Below are positions 17,994 to 26,282 of a DNA stretch of 64,000 bases, piece after piece. The notes beneath the pieces are model-generated. The model was not told the origin of the DNA. It did not search any database and worked only from the letters and a program-made list of their open reading frames with translations. The translations under genes and the position numbers were made by a program. The DNA is from Nocardia harenae NBRC 108248 (GTDB taxonomy: Bacteria > Actinomycetota > Actinomycetes > Mycobacteriales > Mycobacteriaceae). The first letter of the stretch is position 1. The number at the start of each line of letters is the position of its first letter. The stretch is from the NCBI RefSeq assembly GCF_001612885.1, contig NZ_BDBH01000011.1, positions 248,001 to 312,000 of the forward strand. The letters run 5' to 3'.

Positions 17994-19240
17994 GCGGTCA
18001 CCCCGTCCTTGGTCACGTGCCGCGCCGCCAGCGGGAAGTCGACCTTCTCGTAGAGCGCGGCCAGCTCCTCCTCGCCGAAGTACTTCTCCGGCGGGTAGAT
18101 GCCGGCGATCAGCCCGAAGAAGTTCTTGATGTACTCGGCGTCCATGCTGGTGGCCCGGAAGACCGAGTCGTAGTACGGGGTGAGGCTCAGCTCGGAGATG
18201 CTCAGCGTGAGCTCGAAGGTGCTCGCGCTCTGCGCGTCCCGCTCGGTCTGGTACTCCGCCAGCGCCTCGTCCAGCGGGCGTTCGCCGGAGAGCCCCTGGT
18301 GGATCTTCTCCGAGAGCAGCTGCGCGTACTTGAAGGCGTCGGTGATGCCCCAGCCGGTGAAGGGGTCCTTGTGGTAGCCGGCGTCGCCGACCAGCGCCCA
18401 GCCAGGGCCGTAGGACTTCCTGCGGTAGTTGTCCGGGTAGAGCATCGGGCGGAACGGCTCCGCCCTGGTGCCTTTGTCGCGCAGCAGCTCGCCGAGGTCG
18501 GGGTCGACCTGGCTCACGATCTCCTGCACGCCGGCGTCCGGGTCCTGGCGGAACTCGCGGAACCGGTCGCGCTTGCGCATCACCGCGATCAGGGTCTGGT
18601 CGTCGTTGGTGGGCCAGCCGGCGAACTGCTGCTCACCGAAGCCGGTGCGGTGCTGCATGCCCCAGTCGACGCCGTCGTAGTAGGAGTAGTAGATGAAGCA
18701 GGCGGCCGCGGAGCCCTCGTAGGTCTCGGCGCCGACCGCCTTGGCGACGGTGGAATTGGCGCCGTCCGCGCCGACCACCAGCGTGGCCCGGAACTCCTTC
18801 TCGGTGCCGCCCGCCTCGCTGCCGCGGATGCCGACCACCCGATCGCCGTCGAAGACCAGCCCGCTCACGGTGAAGCCCTGGATCACCTCGGCGCCTGCCT
18901 CGCCCGCGGCCTCGACCAGCACGGTGTCCAGCGCGGTGCGGCGCGGGCAGTAGACCGCGTCGATGCCGTCCGGCGCGGTGCGGGCGAAGCCCTTGATTAC
19001 GATGTCGGTGTAGGAGAAGTTCAGGTTCCGGATCGCCGGGACACCGGTCGCGATCACCCGGTCCAGCAGCCCCCACGACTTCAGGAAGCCGAGCCCGGCC
19101 TGGTGCACGTAGTGGGTGGACGGGGTGTCGCTGGGAAAGGTGGCCCGGTCGACGGCCAGGACGCGGTATCCCTGGCGGGCGAGGAGCATGGCCAGCGGCG
19201 AACCGGCCACCCGGGTACCGACAACGATGACGTCGTACAT
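17990..19240 (-). CDS. FAD-dependent reductase of the geranylgeranyl reductase/PHBH-like family
   Basis: 416 residues from the ATG at 19240, preferred because GGAAAG lies ~11 bases upstream; GTG 19252 and ATG 19249 are in-frame alternatives. The N-terminus is an FAD Rossmann motif (DVIVVGTRVAGSPLA), with a later GADGAN and GPGWALVGDAGYHKDP, the second FAD-binding motif. Relatives reduce isoprenoid or polyene double bonds, or hydroxylate aromatics. It lies between the FadD and SGNH genes, which suggests that it modifies a polyunsaturated chain. Reductase or monooxygenase activity cannot be separated by sequence alone. Confidence 0.8.
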   Translation of the reverse strand: MYDVIVVGTRVAGSPLAMLLARQGYRVLAVDRATFPSDTPSTHYVHQAGLGFLKSWGLLDRVIATGVPAIRNLNFSYTDIVIKGFARTAPDGIDAVYCPRRTALDTVLVEAAGEAGAEVIQGFTVSGLVFDGDRVVGIRGSEAGGTEKEFRATLVVGADGANSTVAKAVGAETYEGSAAACFIYYSYYDGVDWGMQHRTGFGEQQFAGWPTNDDQTLIAVMRKRDRFREFRQDPDAGVQEIVSQVDPDLGELLRDKGTRAEPFRPMLYPDNYRRKSYGPGWALVGDAGYHKDPFTGWGITDAFKYAQLLSEKIHQGLSGERPLDEALAEYQTERDAQSASTFELTLSISELSLTPYYDSVFRATSMDAEYIKNFFGLIAGIYPPEKYFGEEELAALYEKVDFPLAARHVTKDGVTA

Positions 19241-19277
19241 GTTTCGCATCACTTTCCGATCGGTGAATGAAAAGGGG

Positions 19278-20954
19278 CTAGCGCGCGACGGTGCGCGGTG
19301 CGTAGAGCGCGGCGATATCGTCCGCGTACGCCTTTTCGATCGCGGCGCGGCGAAGTTTCCGGGAGGAAGTGAGCAGCCCTTCCTCGACGGTGAAATCGCC
19401 GTCCACGATGCGGAATGCGCGGATGGATTCCGCGCGGGAGACGAGGGAATTCGCGTCGGCCACCGCGGCGTCGATCTCGGCCTCCGGATCGAGCCCGGGA
19501 TCGGCGGTGCGGCGGCGGGCGAGCTGGTCCGGGTCGAGGGTCACCAGCGCGGTGACGAAGTCGCGGCCGTCGCCGACCACCATGCAGTTGCTGACCAGCG
19601 GGTGCAGCCGCACCCGGTCCTCCAGCGGGGTGGGCGCGACGTTCTTGCCGCCGGAGGTCACCAGGATCTCCTTGCGGCGGCCGGTGATGGTGAGGTAGCC
19701 GTCGGCGTCCAGCTCGCCGAGGTCGCCGGTGCGCAGCCAGCCGTCGGCGTCGGTCATCGGCTGCCCGGCCGCCGCGCCCCAGTACCCCGGCGAGACGTGC
19801 GGGCCGCGCACCAGCACCTCGCCGTCCGGGGCGATGCCGACCTCGGTGGCCGGGATGGGCCGCCCGACGGTGCCGAAGCGATTGCTCTCCGGCGCGTTCA
19901 CGGTGACCGCGGTGGCGGCCTCGGTGAGGCCGTAGCAGTTCAGCAGCTGCACCCCGAACCCGGCGTAGAAGCCCTGGGTGGACTCGTCCAGCGAGGCGCC
20001 GCCGGAGATCACCGCGCGCAGCCTGCCGCCGAGCGCGGCGGAGACCGGATTCTCGGCGGGCGCGGGGATCTCGCCCGCCCGCAGCAGCTCGAGGCCACGC
20101 TCGACGGCGGCCTCCTCGGCGCCGTCGGCGAGCAGCGTGCGGCAGTACTTGCGGATCTTCTCCAGGCCGTACGGGATCATCGGCAGGAAGGTCGGGCGCA
20201 GGGCAGGCAGCGCGGGGACCAGCTCCGGAATCGCGGGCAGCAGGTGCGTGCTGCTGCCGCCGAAGACGCAGGCGAAGAGCATGGTCTGGCCGAAGACGTG
20301 GGCCAGCGGCAGGGCAAGCACGGTGGTACCCGCCTCGAACATCGCCCCGGTGCGGCGCACCGTGTTCGAGGCCGAGACGAACATGTTGCGGTGCGTGATG
20401 ACGCAGCCCTTCGCCACGCCGGTGGTGCCGCTGGTGTAGACGATCATGGCCGGGTCGGCGGCGCGCACCGCCCCGAGCACCCGGTCCAGCCCGGGCGCCT
20501 CGGCGCCGGTGGACCACTCCCCCACCTCGGTGAAGAGCCACACCCGGTCGGCGCCCGCGGCGCGCAGCCGCTCGGCGTCCGCCTCGGACTCGGCGGCGAA
20601 GTGCGCGCTGCCGCTGTCGGCGAGGATGTGCTCGATCTGGGGTTGCGAGGAGGTCGGGTAGACGGTGACGACCACCGCCCCGATCGCCAGCGCCGCGAAG
20701 TCGAGCAGCGCCCACTCCATGGTGGTGCGGCCCAGGATCGCGACCCGGTCACCCGGCGCCACGCCGCGGCTCAGCAGCGCCGAGGCGAGCGCCCGCACCC
20801 GGCGGTCGAGCTCGGCGCTCGTCAGCCGGGTGCCGTCCGCGCCGCCGAGGGCGAGCCGCTCCGGATGCCGCTGTGCGGCACCCGCGACCACCGAGTGCAG
20901 ACTCTCGGTATCCGCTATGTCGAAACCGTTCTCGGCCACCGAAACTGTGTTCAC
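19278..20954 (-). CDS. Long-chain acyl-CoA synthetase (FadD-type AMP-binding enzyme)
   Basis: 558 residues with a GTG start. Adenylate-forming motifs are clear: YTSGTTGVAKG (P-loop), a CYGLTEAATA motif, GWLRTGDLGELDADGY, and a C-terminal domain with RKEILVTSGGKN. The overall pattern (long-chain type with the ISGGASLDE segment) matches FadD15/FAA-like ligases that make acyl-CoA, unlike the FAAL at 22126. It could activate the starter or product fatty acid of the neighbouring synthase. It is separated by about 37 bp from the FAD reductase and 75 bp from the LysR gene. Confidence 0.87.
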   Translation of the reverse strand: MNTVSVAENGFDIADTESLHSVVAGAAQRHPERLALGGADGTRLTSAELDRRVRALASALLSRGVAPGDRVAILGRTTMEWALLDFAALAIGAVVVTVYPTSSQPQIEHILADSGSAHFAAESEADAERLRAAGADRVWLFTEVGEWSTGAEAPGLDRVLGAVRAADPAMIVYTSGTTGVAKGCVITHRNMFVSASNTVRRTGAMFEAGTTVLALPLAHVFGQTMLFACVFGGSSTHLLPAIPELVPALPALRPTFLPMIPYGLEKIRKYCRTLLADGAEEAAVERGLELLRAGEIPAPAENPVSAALGGRLRAVISGGASLDESTQGFYAGFGVQLLNCYGLTEAATAVTVNAPESNRFGTVGRPIPATEVGIAPDGEVLVRGPHVSPGYWGAAAGQPMTDADGWLRTGDLGELDADGYLTITGRRKEILVTSGGKNVAPTPLEDRVRLHPLVSNCMVVGDGRDFVTALVTLDPDQLARRRTADPGLDPEAEIDAAVADANSLVSRAESIRAFRIVDGDFTVEEGLLTSSRKLRRAAIEKAYADDIAALYAPRTVAR

Positions 20955-21029
20955 ACCACAGAATTCTCCGGGGAATCACGAACCGATATCCGACCGCGGT
21001 AGCTGTTCCTACCGCGCGAATGTCATCGC

Positions 21030-21974
21030 CTATCCAACCGCGCGGGTCTGCAGCGCGGCGGCAGTATCGATGTGCACCGGATCGGGGAAATCCAGGCAAT
21101 CCAGGAACAGCTCCACGGCCGGCTTCGATTCGTTCGCCCGCCACACCGCGTACAAATCCAGGGTCGGAACCGGGTCGAAGAGTTTCACCGCCACCGAGCC
21201 GTTGCCGGGACCGCCCATCCCCATCGAGATGGCGCGCGGCAGCGAGGCGAAGCCGACCAGCGGCCGCACCGACACCATGTGCGCGGTGGCGCCGGGGTCG
21301 TCGGCGGTGTGCGTGACCGCGAGCGAGATCTCGTTCTGCGCCGCGGCCCGGAAGATCGAGTCGTACATGGCCGGACACTGCTCCCTGGCGAAGAGCACGC
21401 AGTCCTGCCCGGCCAGCTCGGCGAAGGGCACCCCCGGCCGCTCGGCCCAGCGGTGCCTGCGGCCGACCACGGCCACCAGCGGCACCCGGTGCAGCAGCCG
21501 CCGGTACCTGAACTCCGGCGAGCTGGGGTGGCCGTAGACCATCCCGATGTCGAGCGCGCCGTCGACCAGTGCCTGCAACTGCGGTCCGGTGCGCTTCTCC
21601 CAGAGCGAGACCTCGATGTCGGGGTGCCGCTCGGTCATCCTGGCCAGCGCGTCCGGGAGGACGTGTCTGCTGGCCGGGAGGTTGTACCCGACGTCGAGCC
21701 GGCCGGAGCGGCCCGCCGCGGTGGCCTTGGCGGCCTCGGCGGCCCGGTCCAGCTGGGCGACGACCAATCGGGCCTGTGCCTCGAACTCCCGCCCGGCCGG
21801 GGTCAGCTTCACCTCGTGCGAGTTGCGGGCCACCAGCTGGACCCCGAGCGATTTCTCCAGCTTCTGCAGCTGGGCGCTGAGACTCGGCTGGGTCAGATGC
21901 AAGCGCTGCGCTGCGCGACCGAAATGCAGTTCTTCGGCGATCGTGATGAATGAAACCAGATGACGGATCTCCAT
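21030..21974 (-). CDS. LysR-family transcriptional regulator
   Basis: 314 residues. The N-terminal winged helix-turn-helix (HFGRAAQRLHLTQPSLSAQLQ) is followed by the two-subdomain periplasmic-binding-like ligand domain (LDVGYNLPASRHVLP, VALVAVVG-type strands). LysR regulators usually respond to a pathway metabolite. The gene lies between the FAAL operon and the FadD-Pfa genes on the same strand, so it is the obvious candidate for control of one or both. No divergent target is present. Confidence 0.9.
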   Translation of the reverse strand: MEIRHLVSFITIAEELHFGRAAQRLHLTQPSLSAQLQKLEKSLGVQLVARNSHEVKLTPAGREFEAQARLVVAQLDRAAEAAKATAAGRSGRLDVGYNLPASRHVLPDALARMTERHPDIEVSLWEKRTGPQLQALVDGALDIGMVYGHPSSPEFRYRRLLHRVPLVAVVGRRHRWAERPGVPFAELAGQDCVLFAREQCPAMYDSIFRAAAQNEISLAVTHTADDPGATAHMVSVRPLVGFASLPRAISMGMGGPGNGSVAVKLFDPVPTLDLYAVWRANESKPAVELFLDCLDFPDPVHIDTAAALQTRAVG

Positions 21975-22125
21975 GACGCCGGCCCCTTCTTCCGCGTAGG
22001 AAAAACGCTAGCGGCGAGAGGTAACCACAGATGAACCTGCCCGGCCGTACGGAAGCCGGAATCATGGCGCCGAGGTTAACTCACGACGAAGTCCAGGCGG
22101 ACGTGCTGATGAATTGGCCCAAGGT

Positions 22126-23823
22126 TCATCCGGCGGCCCGGTTAACCGGCGAGACACCCCACCGCTCGAAACCGGCACCGAGGTGGTTGGCACGCGCCGC
22201 GCTGCGCATGATCTTGCCGCTGCTCGTCTTGGGGAGCGCCCCGGCCACCGTCAGCACCAGCTCGCCGAGCGCGAGGTCGTGGTCGCGCAGCAGGGCGGCG
22301 CGGATGGCGCCCGCGATCTCGGCCGCCGCGGCCGCCGACGGCTCGGTGTCGCGCTCGATCTCCTGCACCAGCACCGGGCGGTCGGCCGCGGTGAAGGCGG
22401 CGGTGCCGCCCGCGCGCGCCGCGGGGTGCGCGGCCTGCGCGGTGTGCTCGAGGTCGTGCGGGTAGTGGTTGCGGCCGCGCACGATGATCAGGTCCTTGCG
22501 CCTGCCGGTGACGTACAGCTCGCCGTCGGCGAACTGGCCGAGGTCACCGGTGCGCAGTCCCGCCGCGGCGTCGGTCCGCGCGCCGTCCGCGGCGGCTCGC
22601 CGAGCGCCGAAGACCGCCGCGGTGGCCTCGGGATCGCGCCAGTACCCCGCCGCGATATTCGCCCCCGCGAGCCGGATCTCGCCGATCCGCCCCGGCGGGC
22701 ATGGCTCCCCCGACTCCGGGTCCACGATCGAGACGTCGACGCCGGGCGCGGGCCGCCCGCAGCCGACCAGTACCCGGGCGGGCTCCCCCGCTACCGCCTC
22801 CCGCAGCGTGCCCGCGCCGAGCGCCGCGCTGGAGGCGCGCAGTTCCCTGGCGCCGCGGCCGGGGACGCTCCCGCTCACCAGCAGCGTCGCCTCGGCGAGG
22901 CCGTAGCAGGGGTACAGCGCGCCGGGGTCGAAGCCGTGCGGGGCGAAGGTGGCGGCGAAGCGGCGCAGCGTCTCGGCGCGGATCGGCTCGGCGCCGTCGA
23001 AGGCGACGCGCCAGCTGCTCAGGTCGAGCCCGGCGGGGACGTCGGCCCGCTCGGCGTGGCGCACGCAGGCGTCGAAGGCGAAGTCGGGGCCGCCGCTGGT
23101 GTGCGCGCGGTACTCGGAGATGGCGGTGAGCCAGAGCAGCGGGCGGCGGATGAAGGTGAGCGGCGCCATGAGCACGCAGGGCGCGCCCAGATACAGGGGC
23201 TGCAGCAGGTTCCCGATGAGCCCCTGGTCGTGGTAGAGCGGGGCCCAGCCGACGAACGTGGAGCGCTCGTCGTGGCCGAACGCCGCGCGGATCATCTCCT
23301 GGTTGGCGCGCAGATTGCCGTGCGTCACCACCACGCCCCTCGGCGAGCCGGTGGAGCCGGAGGTGTACTGCAGGAAAGCGGGGTCGCCGGGGGCGCAGGG
23401 CCGTGGGTCGAGGGCGGGGCCGTGCGCGGGCACCTCGTCCACGGCGATCCGCTCGGGGATCGGCAGGTCCAGTTCCAGCGAGCCGGTGGTGAGCAGGACG
23501 GCGGGGGCGCAGCCGGCCACGATGCCGTGCGTGGCGGGGTGCGCGCGGCCGCGGCGCGGCGGGATCACCGGCACCGCGATCACCCCGGCGTACAGGCAGC
23601 CGAAGAAGGCGGCGACGAAGTCCGGCCCGGTCGGCAAGACCAGCAGCGCGCGCTCGCCCGGCCCGGCCACCGCGGCCAGCCGGGCCGCGACGGCGCGGGC
23701 GCGCCGGTCGAGCCCGGCGTAGCTCAGCGCGGCTGCCTCGGCGCCGTGCTCGTCCAGGAAGAGGTAGGCGGTGGCCGCCGGTGCGGTGCGGGCACGCTCG
23801 CGCAGGACCTCGGGCAGCAGCAC
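22126..23823 (-). CDS. Fatty acyl-AMP ligase (FAAL)
   Basis: 565 residues. It reads as a true FAAL: YTSGSTGSPRG P-loop, WAPLYHDQGLIGN, the family segment TSGGPDFAFDACVRH, CYGLAEATL, and DLIIVRGRNHYPHDLE, the hinge sequence of FAALs rather than acyl-CoA synthetases. The catalytic lysine motif KTSSGKIMR is near the C-terminus. FAALs adenylate a fatty acid and pass it to an ACP. A free-standing ACP is encoded in the same operon. The GTG start has GGAGG very close (about 3-4 bases), so a slightly later start is possible. It is separated by 10 bp from the P450. Confidence 0.92.
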   Translation of the reverse strand: MLLPEVLRERARTAPAATAYLFLDEHGAEAAALSYAGLDRRARAVAARLAAVAGPGERALLVLPTGPDFVAAFFGCLYAGVIAVPVIPPRRGRAHPATHGIVAGCAPAVLLTTGSLELDLPIPERIAVDEVPAHGPALDPRPCAPGDPAFLQYTSGSTGSPRGVVVTHGNLRANQEMIRAAFGHDERSTFVGWAPLYHDQGLIGNLLQPLYLGAPCVLMAPLTFIRRPLLWLTAISEYRAHTSGGPDFAFDACVRHAERADVPAGLDLSSWRVAFDGAEPIRAETLRRFAATFAPHGFDPGALYPCYGLAEATLLVSGSVPGRGARELRASSAALGAGTLREAVAGEPARVLVGCGRPAPGVDVSIVDPESGEPCPPGRIGEIRLAGANIAAGYWRDPEATAAVFGARRAAADGARTDAAAGLRTGDLGQFADGELYVTGRRKDLIIVRGRNHYPHDLEHTAQAAHPAARAGGTAAFTAADRPVLVQEIERDTEPSAAAAAEIAGAIRAALLRDHDLALGELVLTVAGALPKTSSGKIMRSAARANHLGAGFERWGVSPVNRAAG

Positions 23824-23833
23824 TGTCCTCCCC

Positions 23834-25057
23834 TCAGACGCTCTCGACGGCGAGCGGCAGCCGCCGCGGGCCGCGCACGATGAAGCTGTGGTCCTGCCAC
23901 TCCGGCTCGCCCGCGCGCACCAGCCTGCCCGGCAACCGGAGCAGCTGCTCCAGCGCGATGCGGGCCTGGAGCTCGGCCAGCGGCGCGCCGAGGCAGCCGT
24001 GCAGGCCGTGGCCGAAGGCGAGGTGGGCGCCGGGCGCGCGGGCGGGGTCGAAGGCGTCCGGCTCCGGGAAGGCGGCCGGGTCGCGGTTGGCGGCGCCGAG
24101 GCACAGCAGCACCTGGTCGCCCGCGCGGAGCAGCCGGTCGCCGAGCGGGGTGTCGCGGCGGGCGACGCGCTTGGTGTGCTGCAGCGGGCTGTCGTAGCGC
24201 AGGGTCTCGGCCACCGCGGCGCCGATGAGCGCCGGGTCGGCCCGGAGCCGGTCCTGGACGTCGGGGTGCGCGGTGAGGGCGAGCACGGCGTTGCCGATGA
24301 GCGACTTCGTGGTCTCCACCCCGGCGACGAAGCACATGATGCCGATCGTGGCCAGCTCCTCGTCGGTGAGCCGGTCGCCGATGCCGGTGCGGCTCGCGAG
24401 CAGCAGGCTGATCAGGTCGTCGCCGGGTTCGGCGCGGCGGCGCTCGATCACCGCGTGCAGTTCGGCGGTGAAGGTGTCGACCACGGTGCGCACCCTGGCG
24501 AAGTCCGCGGCGGTCATGAGCCCCGGCTCCAGCAGGAACCGGATGTCGTGGGTCCAGCCGCCGACCAGCGGGTGCAGCCGCGCGGGCAGCCCGAGCCAGT
24601 CGCAGAGCGCGAGCACCGGCAGTTTCCCGGCGAAGCCGGCCATCAGCTCGGTCGCGCCGTCCTGCCGGGCGTCGGCGGCGAGCCGCTCGGCGATGGCGGT
24701 GACGCGGGGGCGCAGCCGCGCGGCGGCGGAGGCGGTGAAGACCCGGTTGACCAGGGCGCGCAGCCGGGCGTGGTCCGGGTTCTCGGTGAAGACCAGCGAC
24801 TTCAGCCCGAGCCGGTCGATGCGCTCGGTTCCGGCGATGCCGAGCCGGTCGGCCTGGCGGCGCAGGGCGAGCGGGATGACGTCGACACCGAAGGTGCGGT
24901 CACGCAGCACCGCGCGCACCTCGGCGTGGCCGGTGAGCACCCACATGCCCATGGTGCGGTGCACCGGCGCGTGCGCGCGCAGCGCGGCGTACCCGGGGTA
25001 GGGGTCGGTGCGGAACTCGTCGGTGAACGGGTTGAACCGCACCGGGGCAGCGGTCAT
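23834..25057 (-). CDS. Cytochrome P450
   Basis: 407 residues, normal bacterial class I length. Motifs: I-helix VAGVETTKS near residue 246, ExxR in AETLRYDSP, and the haem loop FGHGLHGCLG with Cys near 354. The ATG overlaps the methyltransferase stop (ATGA). In this operon it is likely to hydroxylate or desaturate an acyl chain, possibly while tethered to the ACP, as in P450s that act on carrier-bound substrates. Redox partners are not encoded nearby. Confidence 0.93.
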   Translation of the reverse strand: MTAAPVRFNPFTDEFRTDPYPGYAALRAHAPVHRTMGMWVLTGHAEVRAVLRDRTFGVDVIPLALRRQADRLGIAGTERIDRLGLKSLVFTENPDHARLRALVNRVFTASAAARLRPRVTAIAERLAADARQDGATELMAGFAGKLPVLALCDWLGLPARLHPLVGGWTHDIRFLLEPGLMTAADFARVRTVVDTFTAELHAVIERRRAEPGDDLISLLLASRTGIGDRLTDEELATIGIMCFVAGVETTKSLIGNAVLALTAHPDVQDRLRADPALIGAAVAETLRYDSPLQHTKRVARRDTPLGDRLLRAGDQVLLCLGAANRDPAAFPEPDAFDPARAPGAHLAFGHGLHGCLGAPLAELQARIALEQLLRLPGRLVRAGEPEWQDHSFIVRGPRRLPLAVESV

Positions 25058-25947
25058 CGCCGGGCCCCGCCTCCGGTGAAGTGGCCGCTGCGGTAGGGCT
25101 CGAGCACGATGCGCAGCAGCCCGATCTTGCCCATCCGGAAGCCGAGCGCGGAGAGCCGCAGGTAGCGCTCGTACCGCTCGGTCACCTCCGGGCCGGCCAG
25201 CGCCACCGCCTCGGCGCGGCGGGCCTTCAGCCGGGCCGCCCACTGCTCACAGGTCCAGGCATAGTCCATGCGGTCGTTGCGCACGGTGCGCACCTCGAAG
25301 AGGCCGTCGGCGGCGGCGGCGATCTCGGCGAGCGTCGGCAGGTCGGCATCCGGGAAGATCTCCCGCTGGATGAAGGTGCTCGCCTGGTCGCGGGTCATAT
25401 TGGCGTAGGCGATGGTCTGCAGCGAGAGCGTGCGGCCGGGGTTGAGCCAGCTCCGGCAGCGCTCGAAGAAGCTGCGGTAGACGCCGATCTTCGCGGCCCG
25501 GCTGTCCTCGGGGGTGGCGAAGTGCTCGAAGGCGCCGATGGAGACGATGCCGTCGAAGCGCCGCTCCGGCTCGTAGTGCAGCCAGTTCCGCACCGCGACC
25601 TCGGTGCCTGGCAGGTCGAGGGCGCGCACGTGGGCGGCCTGCTCCTCGGCCAGGGTGAGCCCGGTCAGCCGCGGGACGCCCTCGCTCGCGGCCACCGCGA
25701 GCAGCGCGCCCCAGCCACAGCCGATATCGAGCAGGGCGGTCGCGTCGTGGGCGCGGACCGCGTCCAGGTGGTAGCTGAGCTTGCGCTGCTGGGCGGCGGC
25801 CAGGGTGTCGGCGGGGCCGGTCGGCATGGCGCAGGAGTAGGTGAGCGAGGGGTCGAGCCAGAGCGCGTAGAAGTCGTTGCCGACGTCGTAGTGGTGCCGG
25901 ACGGCCGCCGCCGCCGACGCCGCCCGCGCGGCGGAGACCGTCGTCAT
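25054..25947 (-). CDS. Cyclopropane-fatty-acid-synthase-like SAM methyltransferase
   Basis: 297 residues. The N-terminal HHYDVGNDFYALWLDPSLTY is diagnostic of the CFA synthase/mycolic acid methyltransferase family. It is followed by the SAM site LLDIGCGWGALL and GAFEHFATPE. The family methylates or cyclopropanates cis double bonds; mycobacterial members act on ACP-bound chains. With a desaturase, ACP and FAAL in the operon, methylation of an ACP-bound unsaturated chain is a reasonable reading. The ATG overlaps the end of a 25-codon reading frame (25944-26021). Confidence 0.9.
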   Translation of the reverse strand: MTTVSAARAASAAAAVRHHYDVGNDFYALWLDPSLTYSCAMPTGPADTLAAAQQRKLSYHLDAVRAHDATALLDIGCGWGALLAVAASEGVPRLTGLTLAEEQAAHVRALDLPGTEVAVRNWLHYEPERRFDGIVSIGAFEHFATPEDSRAAKIGVYRSFFERCRSWLNPGRTLSLQTIAYANMTRDQASTFIQREIFPDADLPTLAEIAAAADGLFEVRTVRNDRMDYAWTCEQWAARLKARRAEAVALAGPEVTERYERYLRLSALGFRMGKIGLLRIVLEPYRSGHFTGGGARR

Positions 25948-26025
25948 GCTGTGCCCGTTCGCCCGAGCGAGGGCCCTCCGTGGCCACGCTCCGCTCCCGC
26001 CTGCGGGCCCGACTCGCTCATGCGG
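25943..26025. repeat. ~80-bp repeat, copy 1 (ACP/methyltransferase junction)
   Basis: This segment matches 57341-57424 over its full length with about ten scattered differences. The longest shared run is GCGAGGGCCCTCCGTGG, containing the palindrome GAGGGCCCTC. CCGCCTGCGGGCC and GACTCGCTCA are also shared. The flanking ACP and methyltransferase genes are far more diverged, so the repeat is conserved beyond its neighbours. Confidence 0.8.
25944..26021 (-). CDS. 25-codon coupling ORF between ACP and methyltransferase
   Basis: A short frame starts at an ATG overlapping the ACP stop (ATGA) and stops at a TGA overlapping the methyltransferase ATG, so it could couple their translation. It begins MSESGPQAGAER. 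The second ACP/methyltransferase pair at 57417 has a homologous peptide, MSESGPQAVAER, fused in frame to its methyltransferase. The two sequences differ by about one base in length near the end, which explains split versus fused. Whether the peptide has a role or is just part of a dispersed repeat is unknown. Confidence 0.4.
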   Translation of the reverse strand: MSESGPQAGAERGHGGPSLGRTGTA

Positions 26026-26266
26026 GCTGCCCGGACCGTTCGACGACGTACCCGGCGACGGCGTCCAGCGTCGGCTCGTCGAAGAGCTCGTCCGGCGGGA
26101 TGTCGACGCCGTAGCGCTGCTCGATCTCCATGAGCAGCGCCACCGCCACCACGGAGTCCACCCCGAGGCGGTCGAAATCGGCGGCGGGATCGATGGTCTC
26201 CGGCGGCACGCCGAGCGCCTCGGCCAGGTAGCCGCGGCTCCACGCGATGATCTCTGTGCGGTCCAT
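26018..26266 (-). CDS. Free-standing acyl carrier protein
   Basis: 82 residues, the usual ACP size. The phosphopantetheine site is GVDSV with Ser38, in a helix VVAVALLMEIEQRYGVDIP. It should carry the acyl group loaded by the FAAL at 22126 while the desaturase, methyltransferase and P450 act on it. The gene begins 16 bp after the desaturase stop and overlaps the coupling ORF by 4 bp. Confidence 0.9.
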   Translation of the reverse strand: MDRTEIIAWSRGYLAEALGVPPETIDPAADFDRLGVDSVVAVALLMEIEQRYGVDIPPDELFDEPTLDAVAGYVVERSGQPA

Positions 26267-26282
26267 GGTCGTCCGTCCGTTC

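Noticed and set aside
22138..22149. 12-bp palindrome CCGGTTAACCGG
   Set aside because: It lies inside the last codons of the FAAL gene and short GC-rich palindromes are expected by chance in this DNA.
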